Assembly: GCA_001579985.1 (NCBI GenBank)
Contig: LRSR01001565.1
Coordinates: 1-34,787 of the forward strand
Direction of reading: 5' to 3'
DNA from: Hypsibius dujardini
Taxonomy: Eukaryota; Tardigrada; Eutardigrada; Parachela; Hypsibiidae
DNA: 34,787 nt
Positions 1 through 11,117 of the stretch are shown here, in pieces. Made by a program: the position numbers and the translations under genes. Below the pieces are notes generated by a model. That model had not been told where the DNA came from, made no database searches, and saw only the letters and a program-made list of their open reading frames with translations. Position 1 is the first letter of the stretch; every line of letters begins with the position of its first letter.

Positions 1-92
1 GTGTCTGTGTCTGTGTCTGTGTCTGTGTCTGTGCCTGTGCCTGTGCCTGTGTCTGTGTCTGTGTCTGTGTCTGTGTGTCTGTGCTTGTATCC
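1..92. repeat. (GTGTCT)n hexanucleotide microsatellite
   Basis: Near-perfect GTGTCT repeats with a short GTGCCT block fill the left edge and probably continue outside the window. From 93 to 614 I see degenerate TGTCTG-rich sequence and then ordinary unique sequence with no supportable gene. Frames open across this block are repeat translations (alternating Ser-Val). Confidence 0.9.
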
Positions 93-610
93 TTTGATGT
101 GTCTGTATGTGTTTGTGTCTGGCTATATCTGGGTCGGTGTTTGTGTATACATCCGTTGCTACATGCATTTTTCTCTCTTTTTTGAGCTTGTCAGCATCTG
201 TGCCTGTTTGTCTGTGCCTGTATGTAATCCGTGGATGTGTCAGTCAATCCATGTCTGTCTGCCCTCGACCTATGTGTTTTCCTGTACATTCGCCACAAAA
301 AATTGATGAGTAAATGAGGGGCTTGAATCTGCTGGGTTCTGGGTACTGCATTCAAACTGTAAGGTTCACGCCAGAAATTATCGATTTTGTTTTCCCACCA
401 GCAGTAGCTTGGCCAGCTGTTGTGAGGGGCATTATGTAATGGCCGTAACCAGAGGAAATGAAGCATCGCTGTAGTGTCGCCTAAGCATGTTTGCACGAAC
501 AGCCGACCGGCGACAAAATTATACTTTCCGGGACTCTTCTTCCCGTTCGACTAGCGACAAGCACCACGCGTTACTCAACAATCCAAAACAATAACTAACC
601 TTTGTCTGTA

Positions 611-757
611 TATATGTCTGTGACTATGTCTGTGTCTGTGTCTGTGTCTGTGACTATCTTTGTGTTTGTATCTGTGTCTGTGTCTGTGTCTGTGTCTGTG
701 GTCTGTGTCTGTGTCTGTGTCTGTGTCGGTGTCTCCGTCTCCGTCTCTGTTTGTAGC
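611..757. repeat. (TGTCTG)n microsatellite, second array
   Basis: A second interrupted TGTCTG/TGACTA array, ending in TCCGTC variants, with the same strand orientation as the array at the left edge. The two are separated by about 500 bp of unique sequence. Confidence 0.85.
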
Positions 758-2370
758 TGTTTTTGTGTATGTACGCACATCAATGTAACAGTATGAACTA
801 TACTTGCATGGAGTCGAAAATCAACATATTCTTATCGGAAGAGATATGTAAACCATAATTTAGATTCATCATAGGAAGAGTGGCGGGGTTGAGGGATAAT
901 ACTTTGAGACTGTCACACTTGTGTCATATGTGGGTGCACGAAGGTCGCTGGCTCGCGACAACAACTCACCCCAGGCCAATAATGTAAACGTCGTCCGAGC
1001 AAGTGCCGGAAACGTCGTCGACATCGCAATCCGCCACTCTCCCGTCCATCAGCCCACTACACAAGCCTGGGATCATATAAGGTCGCACATCATACTGCGA
1101 GAAACCCTCGTGGAAAACTGAGCACACGAACGCAGGATGAACAGATCCTTCTACTCGAACAATCCAGTCTGTGCCAAAAAAAAGTTATCTAGCCTTTGAA
1201 AAAAGCGGTTAAGACAACGGACTCGTTTGACGGTAAGAACTCATGAAATCTTCTCAAACGAAGGATACAGAGATAAAACGATGTGTTCCTCCGTAAATAC
1301 TTGAACGATACGTGAATGTATCGCATCGAGTGGAGATCACAGGACCCGGGAACCGCCACACGTCCGCTTCATTACGCACAAATTACAGCGATCCGACATA
1401 AATATATGTGCACTATATATAAACTATAAACGCGTGTGTACAGGGATGGATATACACATAAACTGACGAAGCGATTGCCGAAAAAAATCTATACCGATTA
1501 AAAGCACACCGAAGCAGTGGCAGAGCCCAGCATAAAAAAATTGCGACAACAGTAGCAGTGTAAAACGAATATTCGTATATACGCGATCGGTCACATAGAG
1601 TGTGCGTACTATGAGTGTCTATACCATACCGCGTAATCTTCCTGTTCCGGGAGGGATCACTGACGCGCTGTCTGTGTGTGTGTTTGTGCGAGACGGTTCT
1701 CCCGGTCTTTTTACGTGTGCTCCCTCCTCCAGTCCCAGGTCCAGACCCTCCACATCCATCGTACGCAAGGTTCCACATGCTGTGGAGCTATGGAGCGCTG
1801 TGTGGGTGCTGCACGCGTGTGAGTGTACGTAACCTCCTCTCGTAGCGGCGAAGCACTCTCCTCGTGCTCCTCTTGTCCTCACTCACTCACACGACGAACC
1901 CTTCCCAGATCAGCGGACGCAAGAACGAGGGTTCCTTTCTACTACGCTGGTATTGTATAGTACTAGTATGTGACTGGGTGGATGAATGTAGGAGCACATG
2001 TGGGTGGAGTGAGGGGCCCTCTCTGGCATCCTCGCACGCCGGGTGTGTGGGGAATCCCGAGTCCGTTCACCGCGCACCCGAACGCGAAGGGCTCTGGAAA
2101 TCGATACCGCGAGGCTGTGTTGTTCGGGATCGAGATTGGGGAGACGGTACAGACGGTACGCTGCAGGGTCCGAAGGAACTGTCGTCAGGAGACCGACCGG
2201 CTGCTTTGGGTCGTGCTGGAACACTGCTATGCCGCGGTATGTTTCTTTTGCTCTAATCGATCCCACAGTTGGTGGTCTGGTTTCATTATTATGTAACGCG
2301 ATCGTCAGCCGCCACTAGCACTGCGGGGGCTTGCAGACAAGTGTTCGTCGTTAATGCACAGTCAAGCGAA
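758..2370. other. Intergenic sequence, no recognisable gene
   Basis: Several short open frames exist on both strands (for example around 1413-1882 and 1864-2256). None shows a recognisable domain or a consistent exon chain, and they overlap each other antisense. A short GTGTGT run lies near 1670-1685. I see no tRNA-like or snRNA-like structure by eye. Confidence 0.5.
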
Positions 2371-2421
2371 GACAGACAGACAGTCAGACAGTCAGACAGA
2401 GACAGACAGACAGTCAGACGG

Positions 2422-2466
<45 letters not shown>

Positions 2467-2494
2467 GGCAGACAGACAGACAGGCAGACAGACA
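2371..2494. repeat. (CAGA)n tetranucleotide microsatellite
   Basis: About 30 CAGA units with CAGT and CAGG interruptions. The same motif recurs as long arrays at 15.93-16.05, 17.88-17.92 and 18.65-18.80 kb and, as its complement (GTCT)n, at 22.33-22.39 kb. It is the main simple repeat of this locus. Confidence 0.95.
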
Positions 2495-2914
2495 GCTATG
2501 CAGTGCAGCTGTTAGTGTTACCAGTGGTAGAGAGATCTTTGTCGTGTCTACAGTCCATCATTCAGGCATTACAATTGCATTACATCCATCATATAACTAC
2601 CTATCATGCATGCCTGTTGGAGTTAGCGTTCATCACAGTTCGCATTATATGATGTGGCGCCACCTCGTTCCGCGCGCTAAAACGTCCGGACAAAAAGATT
2701 TGGAAATTAATGGATACCGTGAATGATTATATTATCTGGCAACACTTTTTTAGTTTTTATTACGGTAGCTGTCTTCGGATGATCTCAAAATGATTTTGTC
2801 AAACTTGTCCTTCCGCTGTGGTCGGACCGTGCTATAGTGAAAAATCGTGCAAATTTCCTGACTTGATACACGTCTAAAAACCAGCAACACTATACAGTAC
2901 TGTAGCGTTTCGAC

Positions 2915-3424
2915 CAATTGGTGCCAGTTTTTAATGACCCCGGTATAATACGACTGCAGGGTAGCAGAAAGTGGGCAGGCATAAAATACGGGTGGGTCTC
3001 GACCACTTGGTGCCAGTTTTTAATGACCCCGTTTATTATGACTGCAGGGTAGCAGAAAGTGGGCAGGCATAAAATACGGGTGGGTCTCGACCAATTGGTG
3101 CCAGTTTTAAATGACCCCGACATAATACGACTGCAGGGTAGCAGAAAGTGGGCAGGCATAATATACGGGTGGGTCTCGACCAATTGGTGCCAGTTTTTAA
3201 TGACCCCCGTGTATTATGACTGCAGGGTAGCAGAATGTGTGTGGGCCTAATATACGGTGCCAGTTTTTAATGACCCCGGTATAATACGACTGCAGGGTAG
3301 CAGAAAGTGGGCAGGCATAATATACGGGTGGCTCTCGACCAATTGGTGCCAGTTTTTAATGACCCCCGTGTATTATGACTGCAGGGTAGCAGAATGTATG
3401 TGGGCATAATATACGGGTGGGTCT
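2915..3424. repeat. 89-bp tandem repeat, six copies
   Basis: The anchor GTGCCAGTTTTTAATGACCC starts at 2921, 3010, 3098 (one-base variant), 3187, 3257 and 3346, giving periods of 89, 88, 89, 70 and 89 bp. The fourth unit lacks about 19 bp. Each unit ends with a GGGTAGCAGAA...GGGCAGGCATAA block. The array is bracketed by related flanks: GTCTAAAAAC followed by ACTATACAGTACT occurs at about 2872-2902 and again at about 3420-3461. This suggests amplification inside a larger repeat. Open frames through the array are translations of the repeat, not genes. Confidence 0.9.
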
Positions 3425-3792
3425 AAAAACGCAGCACCAAATGATCGAGACTATACAGTACTATCTCTTTTTGTTTGCAGTGAAAGTTTACCGTAGTTTA
3501 ACCGGGAGTGGTGCAAATGACAGACTAATAAAGAACAGATGCTAATTAGTCAGTTTGACTGCGCGGCGAAGTCGCATCTCCCCATACACCAGGTGAGAGG
3601 TGACGGACAAACGATTGTTAACGGCTTCCACGTCCCGCCCTCTCCCGGCAATTTTAATACATTTACAACCGCTCAATTGCTTCTAGGATAAAAGGGACGG
3701 TTTTATTTTGGCGGATAGAAGTACGCGTACAGTTGAGTACAGTATGCAAATTGCAAATGCATTGCAGACACTGGCCGTAGGCGCACAGGCTA

Positions 3793-3935
3793 CTGTAGTG
3801 CAACGATTATTACGGTCAGTTTTTACACCCGGGTAGCGCACTCGGCCTGTGTTTGTTCCCTGAGTGCCAACTCATGATACAGGCGCGTGTAACGGAGGCG
3901 GGGCTTAACTGACCGTTATAATCGTGGCACCACAG
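3793..3935. mobile_element. MITE with about 28-bp inverted ends and TA flanks
   Basis: The left end CTGTAGTGCAACGATTATTA (3793 on) matches the inverted right end, whose reverse complement begins CTGTGGTGCCACGATTATAA, over about 28 bp with three or four mismatches. Both ends are flanked by TA (3791-3792 and 3936-3937). No coding sequence lies between. TA duplication plus short inverted ends is the pattern of Tc1/mariner-derived MITEs; the superfamily call is inference. Confidence 0.65.
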
Positions 3936-4022
3936 TAGTACGGTATACTGTAGCTAAACCTACGCTGATACGTACCCGCAATCAAGCTCAGTCCAGAAAA
4001 GGTGTGATCACGTAACTGCCGG

Positions 4023-4247
4023 CCAATCAAATTGCTCGAATTTCTGTCTGTCTCTCTGATCGAGCGATACGGACGTACGCCCATACGCGCGTATCAACCC
4101 ATTCATAAAATCGACGCACAGAGGAAAGCGAGCGGGACTACTGTTATCTCATTCGATTCGCCCCACATTATCAGTCGCGCTGAACAGCAGCAAGAAGCAG
4201 CACCAAATCAGCTGCGCCAAAACTTTAATTTCATTTTATTTCGCGCC
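4023..4247 (+). promoter_or_regulatory. Probable cyclin E promoter: CCAAT box and paired E2F sites
   Basis: A CCAAT box sits at 4023-4027. GCGCCAAAA at 4214-4222 is the inverse of the E2F consensus TTTSSCGC, and TTTCGCGCC at 4239-4247 is a direct match, so two facing E2F-type sites lie about 20 bp apart. They lie about 530 bp before the inferred end of the non-coding first exon of cyclin E. Cyclin E genes are classic E2F targets at G1/S (family knowledge). The transcription start was not located. Confidence 0.5.
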
Positions 4248-5528
4248 TTCCTCAACATTCGCGCGCTCATTTTGTGAATCGCAAACCCGTTTCGGCGCTG
4301 CTTTTTTTTGCTTCAATTGCTTTGCAATTGGAAACTCGTTTCAAATTTCTAGTGGGTGTCCATCTGTTGCGCTGCTGAAGCTGCTCTCCTCCAGCTGTTG
4401 CTATCGCCCCGCCTCTTTGCCCCTTTCCATCAATTCCCCCCTCCGTGAATTCTCGCACATTTTCGCCATCCAAAAAGTTTCCCTCCGCGCTGAATTTACA
4501 TTTTCTTCTCTCAAGACAACATACTGGCAAGCCTGCGTCCAGTTTATGTTGCAAACTGGAACACACCACACGGAACGGATCGGAAGGCGATTTCAATCGA
4601 AAGAAGGAAACAGGGGGGGAGAGATTCACATCGACAAGCGTTGGTTCTGTTGGCCGTTTTCGTTCGAGCCCCTCACTCACAACGCTCTCAACGGCTGCTG
4701 ATGCTTTGTCCGTCGCCCTCTTGTCTCTCTCCTCGCGTTTCTCTCCCCTTTCTGCGTCCCCTCGCTCACTCTGGTAAGTGACGGCCACACAGGCGCAGTC
4801 AAATTCATTTCTTTTGACCGTTGAGAACAATCCATTATCCTCCTTTGAAAATATCTTTCCTCTGCTACTGCTGCAAATCCCTTTTCTAAATGAAACTAAT
4901 CCCCATCATCGCGCAACCTAATCACTTTTCAAGGCGACACAGTGGCGTAATGAGGAGGCGAATTCTTAAAGGATAAAACAATTTGCGCTGGTGATTGATC
5001 ACGCAATTTTCTTTAGATGCTTTAATTACTCCAGTATTGGATTTAAATTGTCTATTAGTAACGAAATTAATTTTCGAAAAATTAATTGGATGTGTATTAA
5101 AAGCCGAGATAAAATCAAAACCTTTTGCTGAAATCCTTGTTTTTGATATGACCGTTTACTAAAAATTAATTGACTCTTTTTCGCGGGCTTGTTTAATTTT
5201 ATTCACTTACAGAGCTAAATAAATTTTCTTTAAATTTATTTGTGAGTTTACGATGAACGGATGAACTTGATCTTTTTTAGCTGTGCGAAATTAGTCTTAC
5301 TTATGTTGACTAAACACGTGGTAAAAACCCTGCACTAACCGAGTTAAGCCATTACACTCGTTGCATGGTTGTTGCACACAGCTGTCGAGTTAAAGTGCTT
5401 AAATCGGTCGGCGCAAGGTTTTTGCCAGGTGTGTAGTATTGCGAACCTCCAACCGTCGATGCACTTGAGCTCCGCCCCCTCTCACCCCTCTGCCCCCAGG
5501 CCTAAATAAATTCCCCCCATTGTTGCAG
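4248..5528 (+). other. Inferred 5' non-coding exon and first intron of cyclin E
   Basis: A strong donor (CTG|GTAAGT) ends an exon at 4773, and an acceptor (TTGTTGCAG) precedes 5529. Between them lies about 755 bp of AT-rich sequence with no gene. From 5529 the frame of the cyclin E ATG meets a TGA before that ATG, so this leader is non-coding. The exon start is unknown. Open frames across 4267-4830 on either strand are not supported. Confidence 0.45.
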
Positions 5529-5577
5529 TTTGTGGCCGTGGCGCAATTGAACTACATCTTGGACAATAGGCTGCTGG

Positions 5578-8490
5578 ATGGATCGTCGTCAGGCCTCGAA
5601 GAAGCGCATTGCGTCCACCTCGCGTTCCTCCTCTCCGCATTGCAAACAAAGCCGTCTCCGTGGTGGGCAATCGCAGTCGTCATCCAGGACGTCCACCTCA
5701 TCAGTGGCGGCATCATTAACGTCTTCCTCCTCCCTCCTCCTGCTGCATGATAATAGCTCGCGCTCCTCCACCGACGACCGCGACAGCGGCCTGGAGACCT
5801 TTATTTCGGACGATACGTTTGACCTGTCCGGCGGCTCACCGCCGTCCATCAGCTGTGGGAGCAACCTGCGGACGGATGAGAAGTTGAGGGTGGACAGTCC
5901 CATCATCAAGCACATGGAGAAGATGTCGGTGCTGGGTGCGGTGATGCGCAAGTCCTCACCGAAGAAGACCGTCCAGACGGTGCTGCAGGTCTCCACGCGG
6001 GTGAAGAAGGTGGAAAACTTTGTGATCGGTCGGAGCTTGGTCAAGGCCGAGCCGCGACCCTGTGATCGGTGAGTGAGAGGGGAAATTGTCGAGGACGTCC
6101 CTCGCAGGTGTCGTGGGTTTTGCACATGTCCGTTGTGTGTATCATCTATTTCACATGTCCACTTGCTCAGTGACGTATTTGTGTATACGTTTCCGGTTGT
6201 GTGTTGACTTATTTTGATAGCATGGGGAAGTTTTGTCGAAGACGTACCTCGCGGGTGTCCTCGTTTTTGTAGGTGCCTGTTGCATGCTTTTTTTTCTCCA
6301 ACACCTTTTTTTGTGATTGTGTAGGGTGTCTTTCAAAAGCAACGTTACGGATGACATGGAATTTCGAGTGAGAAGGTTCTACATGGCACGGCAGGATGAT
6401 GTGTCGGCGGATGGAGACGCCGCTGGTGGGAGTGGTCAGTATGATAAAGAGAACTGGCCGGGCTATCAGCGGTCGGCGCTCATTTTCGAGCAACATCCGG
6501 AGATCGAAGAGGACATGCGGAGTATTCTCCTGCACTGGATGATGGAGGTGAGCAAGGCGTACTGTCTGCGCCGGAGGACATTCCACATGGCCTTGGACTA
6601 TGTGGACCGATTCCTCACCTTGACGGAGAATTTGCCCAAGAGTCTGCTCCAGCTGGTGGGAGTGGCGTCACTCAGTCTGGCCGCTAAAATTGAGGTGAGA
6701 ATAATGCAGTCTACGTGTCCCCGCTCTCGATACGGTAATTGTTGACTCGTTAAACAGATAGGCACGCGCTCCTTGTGTCACTGAACACACGCGCCAGGTG
6801 GAGCAACAACGAAATCCGTTGAATGGTGCGATAACCCATTTTATCGTCGTGTTTGTAGGAAATTTTCCCGCCCGAACTCAAAGAGATGGCCTATGTCACG
6901 GCGGAGGCCCACTCCACCAAGGAAATTAAAGACATGGAGAAGCTGATATTTTACGTAAGGCATTTTGAGGTCTTTGGTTTTCGGTTGTGTTTGTCAAACA
7001 ACTTTTGTCTGTGTGGATGTTTGACTACCCTTGCAGACGGAAGAATCTGAGTCGTGCTTGATTCCTGTGGCATGTCTACCTCCTGTCTGTCTGAGTGACT
7101 GATCTCTGTTTGTGGCATGTCTACCTCATGTCTGTCTGAGGGACTGAACTCTGTCTGGCATGCCTCCCTCCTGTCTGTCTGAGTGACTGATCTCTGTCTG
7201 TGGCATGCCTACCTTATGTCTGTCTGAGGGACTGATCTCTATCCGTGGCATGTCTACCTCCTGTCTGTCTGAGTGACTGATCTGTCTGTGGCATGCCTAC
7301 CTCCTGTCTGTTTGAGGGACTGATCTCTGTCTGTGGCTTGGTCGTCGACTGTCTTGTCTTGACTTAGCGCCCTGACATTTTTGTGCATTTGTTCCCATTT
7401 AGGTTCTGGGCACAGCTTTCATGCCGATCACCCCGAGCGACTGCGTCGGCGTCTACCTCCAAAAGGCCGGACTAACCGGGAAACCTAAGGTGAATCCGGA
7501 CGACGAGGATGAACACCCGGAAAACACGGATGTCGCTCGAGAAAATCAGTTGCCCCTCAAGCTGTACTCTGAAATTTGCCGGGTAAGACAGATATTCCGG
7601 AAAGGTTGTCCCCAAACTGGGCATTTCTTGAATGGTTGTTTTCTTCTCTTCTCAAGGTGATTGACATGGCCTTGCTGGATGCGCAGTCGTTGAGGTTCAG
7701 CTACAAGCAAGTTGCCGCGACCGCGGTCTACCTTGTCGACCCGAGCATTCTCCGTGCCGATGGGTTAACTGGTATGTCGCATCAGCTGCTGCTACTTTTT
7801 TGAGGTCAAGTATTGCAGTGATGATCCTTCTAGGTCTTTCGGAGTTCAACGTCACGGAGCACGGAGATTGCATTGAATGGATGAGCCGTTTCGCGAAGGT
7901 GTCCAAAGGGCTGCCGGCCGTCGACGATTCCAATCCCTGCGAAGACGGACGCCACCGGCATCACGAAGTCATGTGGCCGCATCTGCAGGTTTACAGCTTT
8001 TCCCTGGAAGACTTTGTAAGCCACTCGCCCTGAAGGACAGAAACTAAACCAAACAAGGCTTAATTTCGATTGAAACAAGACCAGTTAGAACATTTGATTG
8101 ATTGATTGATTGTTCGTTCTGCAGATGGGAATCATGGAGGCCAAAAAGCGGGACGCCATGCTTTCCTCGGAAGCTCAGCAGCGGAGCGAAGAAAATTCCG
8201 ATCTCAACAATAACAACCCAGCCGACAACCACCACGCCGTTGGCTATCAAATGGTGGACGACATGATCGAACGCTTGCTGAACGATGAAGATATCTTCCC
8301 GGATCGTCAGATGATGACCAATACGGTAATGTCACCTCCTCCCGCTCGCCACAACCGGACCAACGCTCTCGGCTCGAAGGCGCCGCCCAGCAGTATGTTC
8401 CTCACTCCGCCAGACAGTCGCCGCACCTCGTGCGCGTCCAACGACAGCGGTCTGTCCACCTCACTGGGATCCCTGCACGAAAGTGTCTGA
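5578..8490 (+). CDS. CCNE: G1/S-specific cyclin E
   Basis: Regulatory subunit of CDK2 that drives G1/S entry in the nucleus. Seven coding exons keep frame: 5578-6068, 6325-6694, 6859-6954, 7403-7582, 7657-7771, 7834-8015 and 8125-8490, giving 599 aa. A Ser-rich disordered N-terminus (1-160) precedes the cyclin box. There MRSILLHWMMEV (228-239) holds the MRAIL-type docking patch, followed by the helix containing LVGVASLSLAAKIE and then EIFPPEL. FEQHP before the box and the sequence after it fit cyclin E better than A or B. The second fold carries an acidic insert (about 350-375). The C-terminus has LTPPDS (571-576), the Thr-Pro-Pro-x-Ser phosphodegron read by FBW7/CDC4 in cyclin E. ATG 5578 is chosen because an in-frame stop lies just upstream. 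It is longer than the human protein (about 410 aa), mainly from both tails. Confidence 0.93.
7062..7340. repeat. About 45-bp minisatellite in cyclin E intron 3
   Basis: About six imperfect copies of a unit beginning GTGGCATGTCTACCTCCTGT and ending GAGTGACTGATCTCTGTCTG. Alternate units carry GAGTGACTG or GAGGGACTG, suggesting a two-unit higher-order repeat. It lies in the 448-bp intron between 6954 and 7403 and leaves both splice sites untouched. Confidence 0.85.
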
Positions 8491-9096
8491 CCCAAGCTGG
8501 GTCCACCGACCTTTGCAAAATTAATTGTTGGACCAACGATCGCTCCTGTTCTTTCCTCCACTTTACCAAAATCAGCGGTCGTTGATGAAAAATGCCAGTC
8601 CAACAGCCGCCACCAAGTTGTGATGTTGTTCCGCTCCTGCCCCCTACAATGAATACGCTCCCAGGAGGTATCTGTTATGGCGTTTATGTGGACCAGCAAT
8701 GGGACTGATTGGCTCCATCTTTAAACTGCCTCATGTTTCGCAAAATCTCTCCTGTAGCACGTTGTATTTCTTTGTAAACGATTAGTGGATTCTCCAATGG
8801 TCACACAGACAGACAATGGTCACACACAGACAGACACACCTCTGTACACACGTGTCTCTCATGTTTCGATGGCTGGTGTTTTTTGCTGTTTGCAAGCTTT
8901 TGTATCGTTTAAAACCACTCGAGTAATATAGTAAAATTAGTAAAACTTATTTGCTCCTTTCCTCTCGATAGTCTCAGCTGTAAGCTGTCTGTCTCGAGGG
9001 AGACGCTCTAGAGAAGTGAAGAGTTCTCTGTAGCAAACAGTATTCGGTACGTGGTCAAACAAATACAGGATGAGCGGGAGAATCAGACAAAGAGGA
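8491..9096. other. Convergent 3' region between cyclin E and IMP3
   Basis: About 600 bp between the cyclin E stop and the IMP3 stop, which face each other, so it holds both 3' untranslated regions. A short ACACAGACAGACA repeat lies at 8802-8838. I see no perfect AATAAA on the plus strand and no further gene. Confidence 0.6.
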
Positions 9097-10503
9097 TCAT
9101 GCCGTGTCAAAGTCATCCCGCTGGAAAGCAAAACACGCAACTGAATACGCGGTGGAGAACAAGGGATTACGGAATCGGGAAAACGTCTTTGGATCTTACC
9201 ATGTCGTTGTAATCTTGGACTTGCTTTTTGATCGCGCTGGTGTTGACCCACGTCACGAAATCCTCCATGGTCCTGAAAAATAAGAATTTGAGAAATACTG
9301 CAAAGAGAAGCTCAGTCGGTTTGATGTTACCTCGATACGAGGAATGCAGGATCCATGACGACTTCCGGCCCAACTCTCACATCTGCAGATGGAACTTCCG
9401 GTTAGTTAAAAGCATAATTCGGTTGTGATTTGGATATACGTACGTCCTTGCTCAATGAACCTAGCAGCTGTGGCAATGTTTTCGACCATGTGGCTTCTGC
9501 ACATGACCACAGGGAGACGACGTCTGCAAGAAACGGAAGACGTCGGAAATTCGGAATCAGTAAAACAAGTCCGCATTCTTTTCGAGAATCTATATTTTTC
9601 AGTTTCCCCTTCACTGTTCTAATGTAAAATTAAAAATCTATTTTCTAGATGTTTGTTTTGTTCATCCGCAATTGATCGGGACGAGTTGGACTTGGCCCTT
9701 GGGGAAGGATCAACAGGAAACTCCCAGACGCATAACATTTTAAATAATAACTGAAAATAAAATTTGCTTGATCGACCAAGAAATTTCCAAAGTGAAATCC
9801 GGTTGGAATATTCGGGGAAAAGAACCGGGAAGAGTATTTTAATTTCGCATTTCGCTGAGACCAGGGTTTTAATGGTTGAGCGAATTGCCCCGAAACTGAG
9901 AGACCAAAGTTTTAAGCGTGTGATGCTTACCGGCAAAAGGTGGACGCGTTGACTTTGTTGCATAGTTCCAGGTTTTCCCGTGTTGGAATTAAGCCCATGC
10001 TGTAGCTGAATTAACAAATCAAGCTTAACAATATAAACAATCAACAATCAAGCAATCAACAATCAAGCAATCAAGCAATCAAGCAGTCACGCAATCAACA
10101 ATCAAAAATAGTCAACAATCAAGCAATCAAGCAATCAGACAATTAGCAATGATCGACAACCAAGCAATCAACAATGATCAACAGTTGAGCATACAAAAAT
10201 TTAAGCTTACTAGTAATAATCAGTTTGCCGACACAAGACATTATTGAAGACGAGATGAATTGTTGCTTACAGTTTCTCAAGCAGGCGTGACGTTGATTCT
10301 ATCCGAAACGGATCTTTGGGGTCGAGATCTTTGATCGCGTTCGCCAGCTCGCGGATTTCTCTGGACAGTTTGTTGTACCTGCAATCAAAATTCCACGTTA
10401 TCAATCAAGCAATCAGGTCAGGCAAGCGGGAAGGAACCAAACGGGCAAGAGTTAAGCTTCGAATCAAGTGATCAATCGAGTGTCTATTCGAATCGCTAAT
10501 ATG

Positions 10504-10535
<32 letters not shown>

Positions 10536-10712
10536 CAGCGACACAGCGTTACAACCAGGAAAGGCATCAGCTCACTTTGTGTAGTCTTCCCGCCGCTGAA
10601 TGTGGTACTTCCGCATGACCTTCACTTCGTGCAGATTATTGTCCACCTCCCATGATATAAAGTCGAGCTTTTTCAGCAGCTTCTGCTCGTGAAAGCGCAA
10701 CTTTCGAGGCAT
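9097..10712 (-). CDS. IMP3: U3 small nucleolar ribonucleoprotein IMP3
   Basis: Nucleolar component of the U3 snoRNP/SSU processome, needed for early 18S rRNA cleavages; it promotes U3:pre-rRNA pairing together with MPP10 and IMP4. Seven exons, in reading order: 10576-10712, 10271-10378, 9931-10005, 9444-9523, 9331-9382, 9200-9272 and 9097-9120. All phases join and give 182 aa (human about 184). The start [15 protein letters not shown] is the family's characteristic opening. [19 protein letters not shown] follows, then an S4-like RNA-binding region ([13 protein letters not shown], about 107-119; [19 protein letters not shown]), and a C-terminus ending RDDFD plus two residues. The last exon is only 24 nt. 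Intron 2 is full of CAATCAAG repeats. Confidence 0.93.
10021..10165. repeat. (CAATCAAG)n repeat in an IMP3 intron
   Basis: Imperfect CAATCAAG/CAATCAACAAT units fill most of the intron between the IMP3 exons 9931-10005 and 10271-10378. A pure (CAAT)n run follows at about 10505-10535 in the next intron. Confidence 0.85.
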
Positions 10713-11117
10713 CTCCCGGCAGGTGGAAGAAAAAAAAACAAGATAAACAACGAACTGGCTGTGGAACAATCTTCCCTGTTATTTCAAAAGTCTTTCGACA
10801 CGGGCAAAAACATTTTCCAAATTTATTGCTTCTAACAAAAAACGTTTGCACGGAGAATGAGAAAAAATGACGATTTCGTCACCGGCCAAGAAATAAACAA
10901 CCCAGCTGTTGCGACGCCCAGCCCATGTTGAAATGGAAAATCATTTTATGTGGGCTGGGCTGCGTGTGTGGGCGTGCAATTTCCTTTCCGGGGAGAGTTC
11001 TCTGAATTTTCTGCCTTTCATCAGAAGTCACTTTTCTTCCACCGGTCCGCGATCTCTGCACTTGCTTCGTTTTCCTGAATTCCCTGATCTACCCACTACC
11101 CACCATCACCGAAGAAC
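10713..11117. promoter_or_regulatory. Shared head-to-head promoter region of IMP3 and EEF1G
   Basis: The start codons of IMP3 (minus) and EEF1G (plus) are 405 bp apart with no gene between, so one region probably drives both ribosome/translation genes. A pyrimidine tract CACTTTTCTTCC near 11028-11040 could be a 5' TOP start for EEF1G, as is common for translation factors. No clear TATA box was seen. An imperfect inverted pair, ACCCAGCTGTTGCG...GCCCAGCCCATG, and GGGCTGGGC lie at about 10900-10965. Confidence 0.5.

Noticed and set aside
191-496. 101-codon minus-strand frame
   Set aside because: No domain, no splice partners, partly overlaps microsatellite-derived sequence.
2269-2652. 127-codon plus-strand frame
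   Set aside because: Mostly an Arg/Gln/Thr/Asp repeat encoded by the (CAGA)n array.
4267-4830. 187-codon minus-strand open frame
   Set aside because: Lies over the inferred cyclin E leader, has no recognisable domain, and competes with open frames on the other strand.
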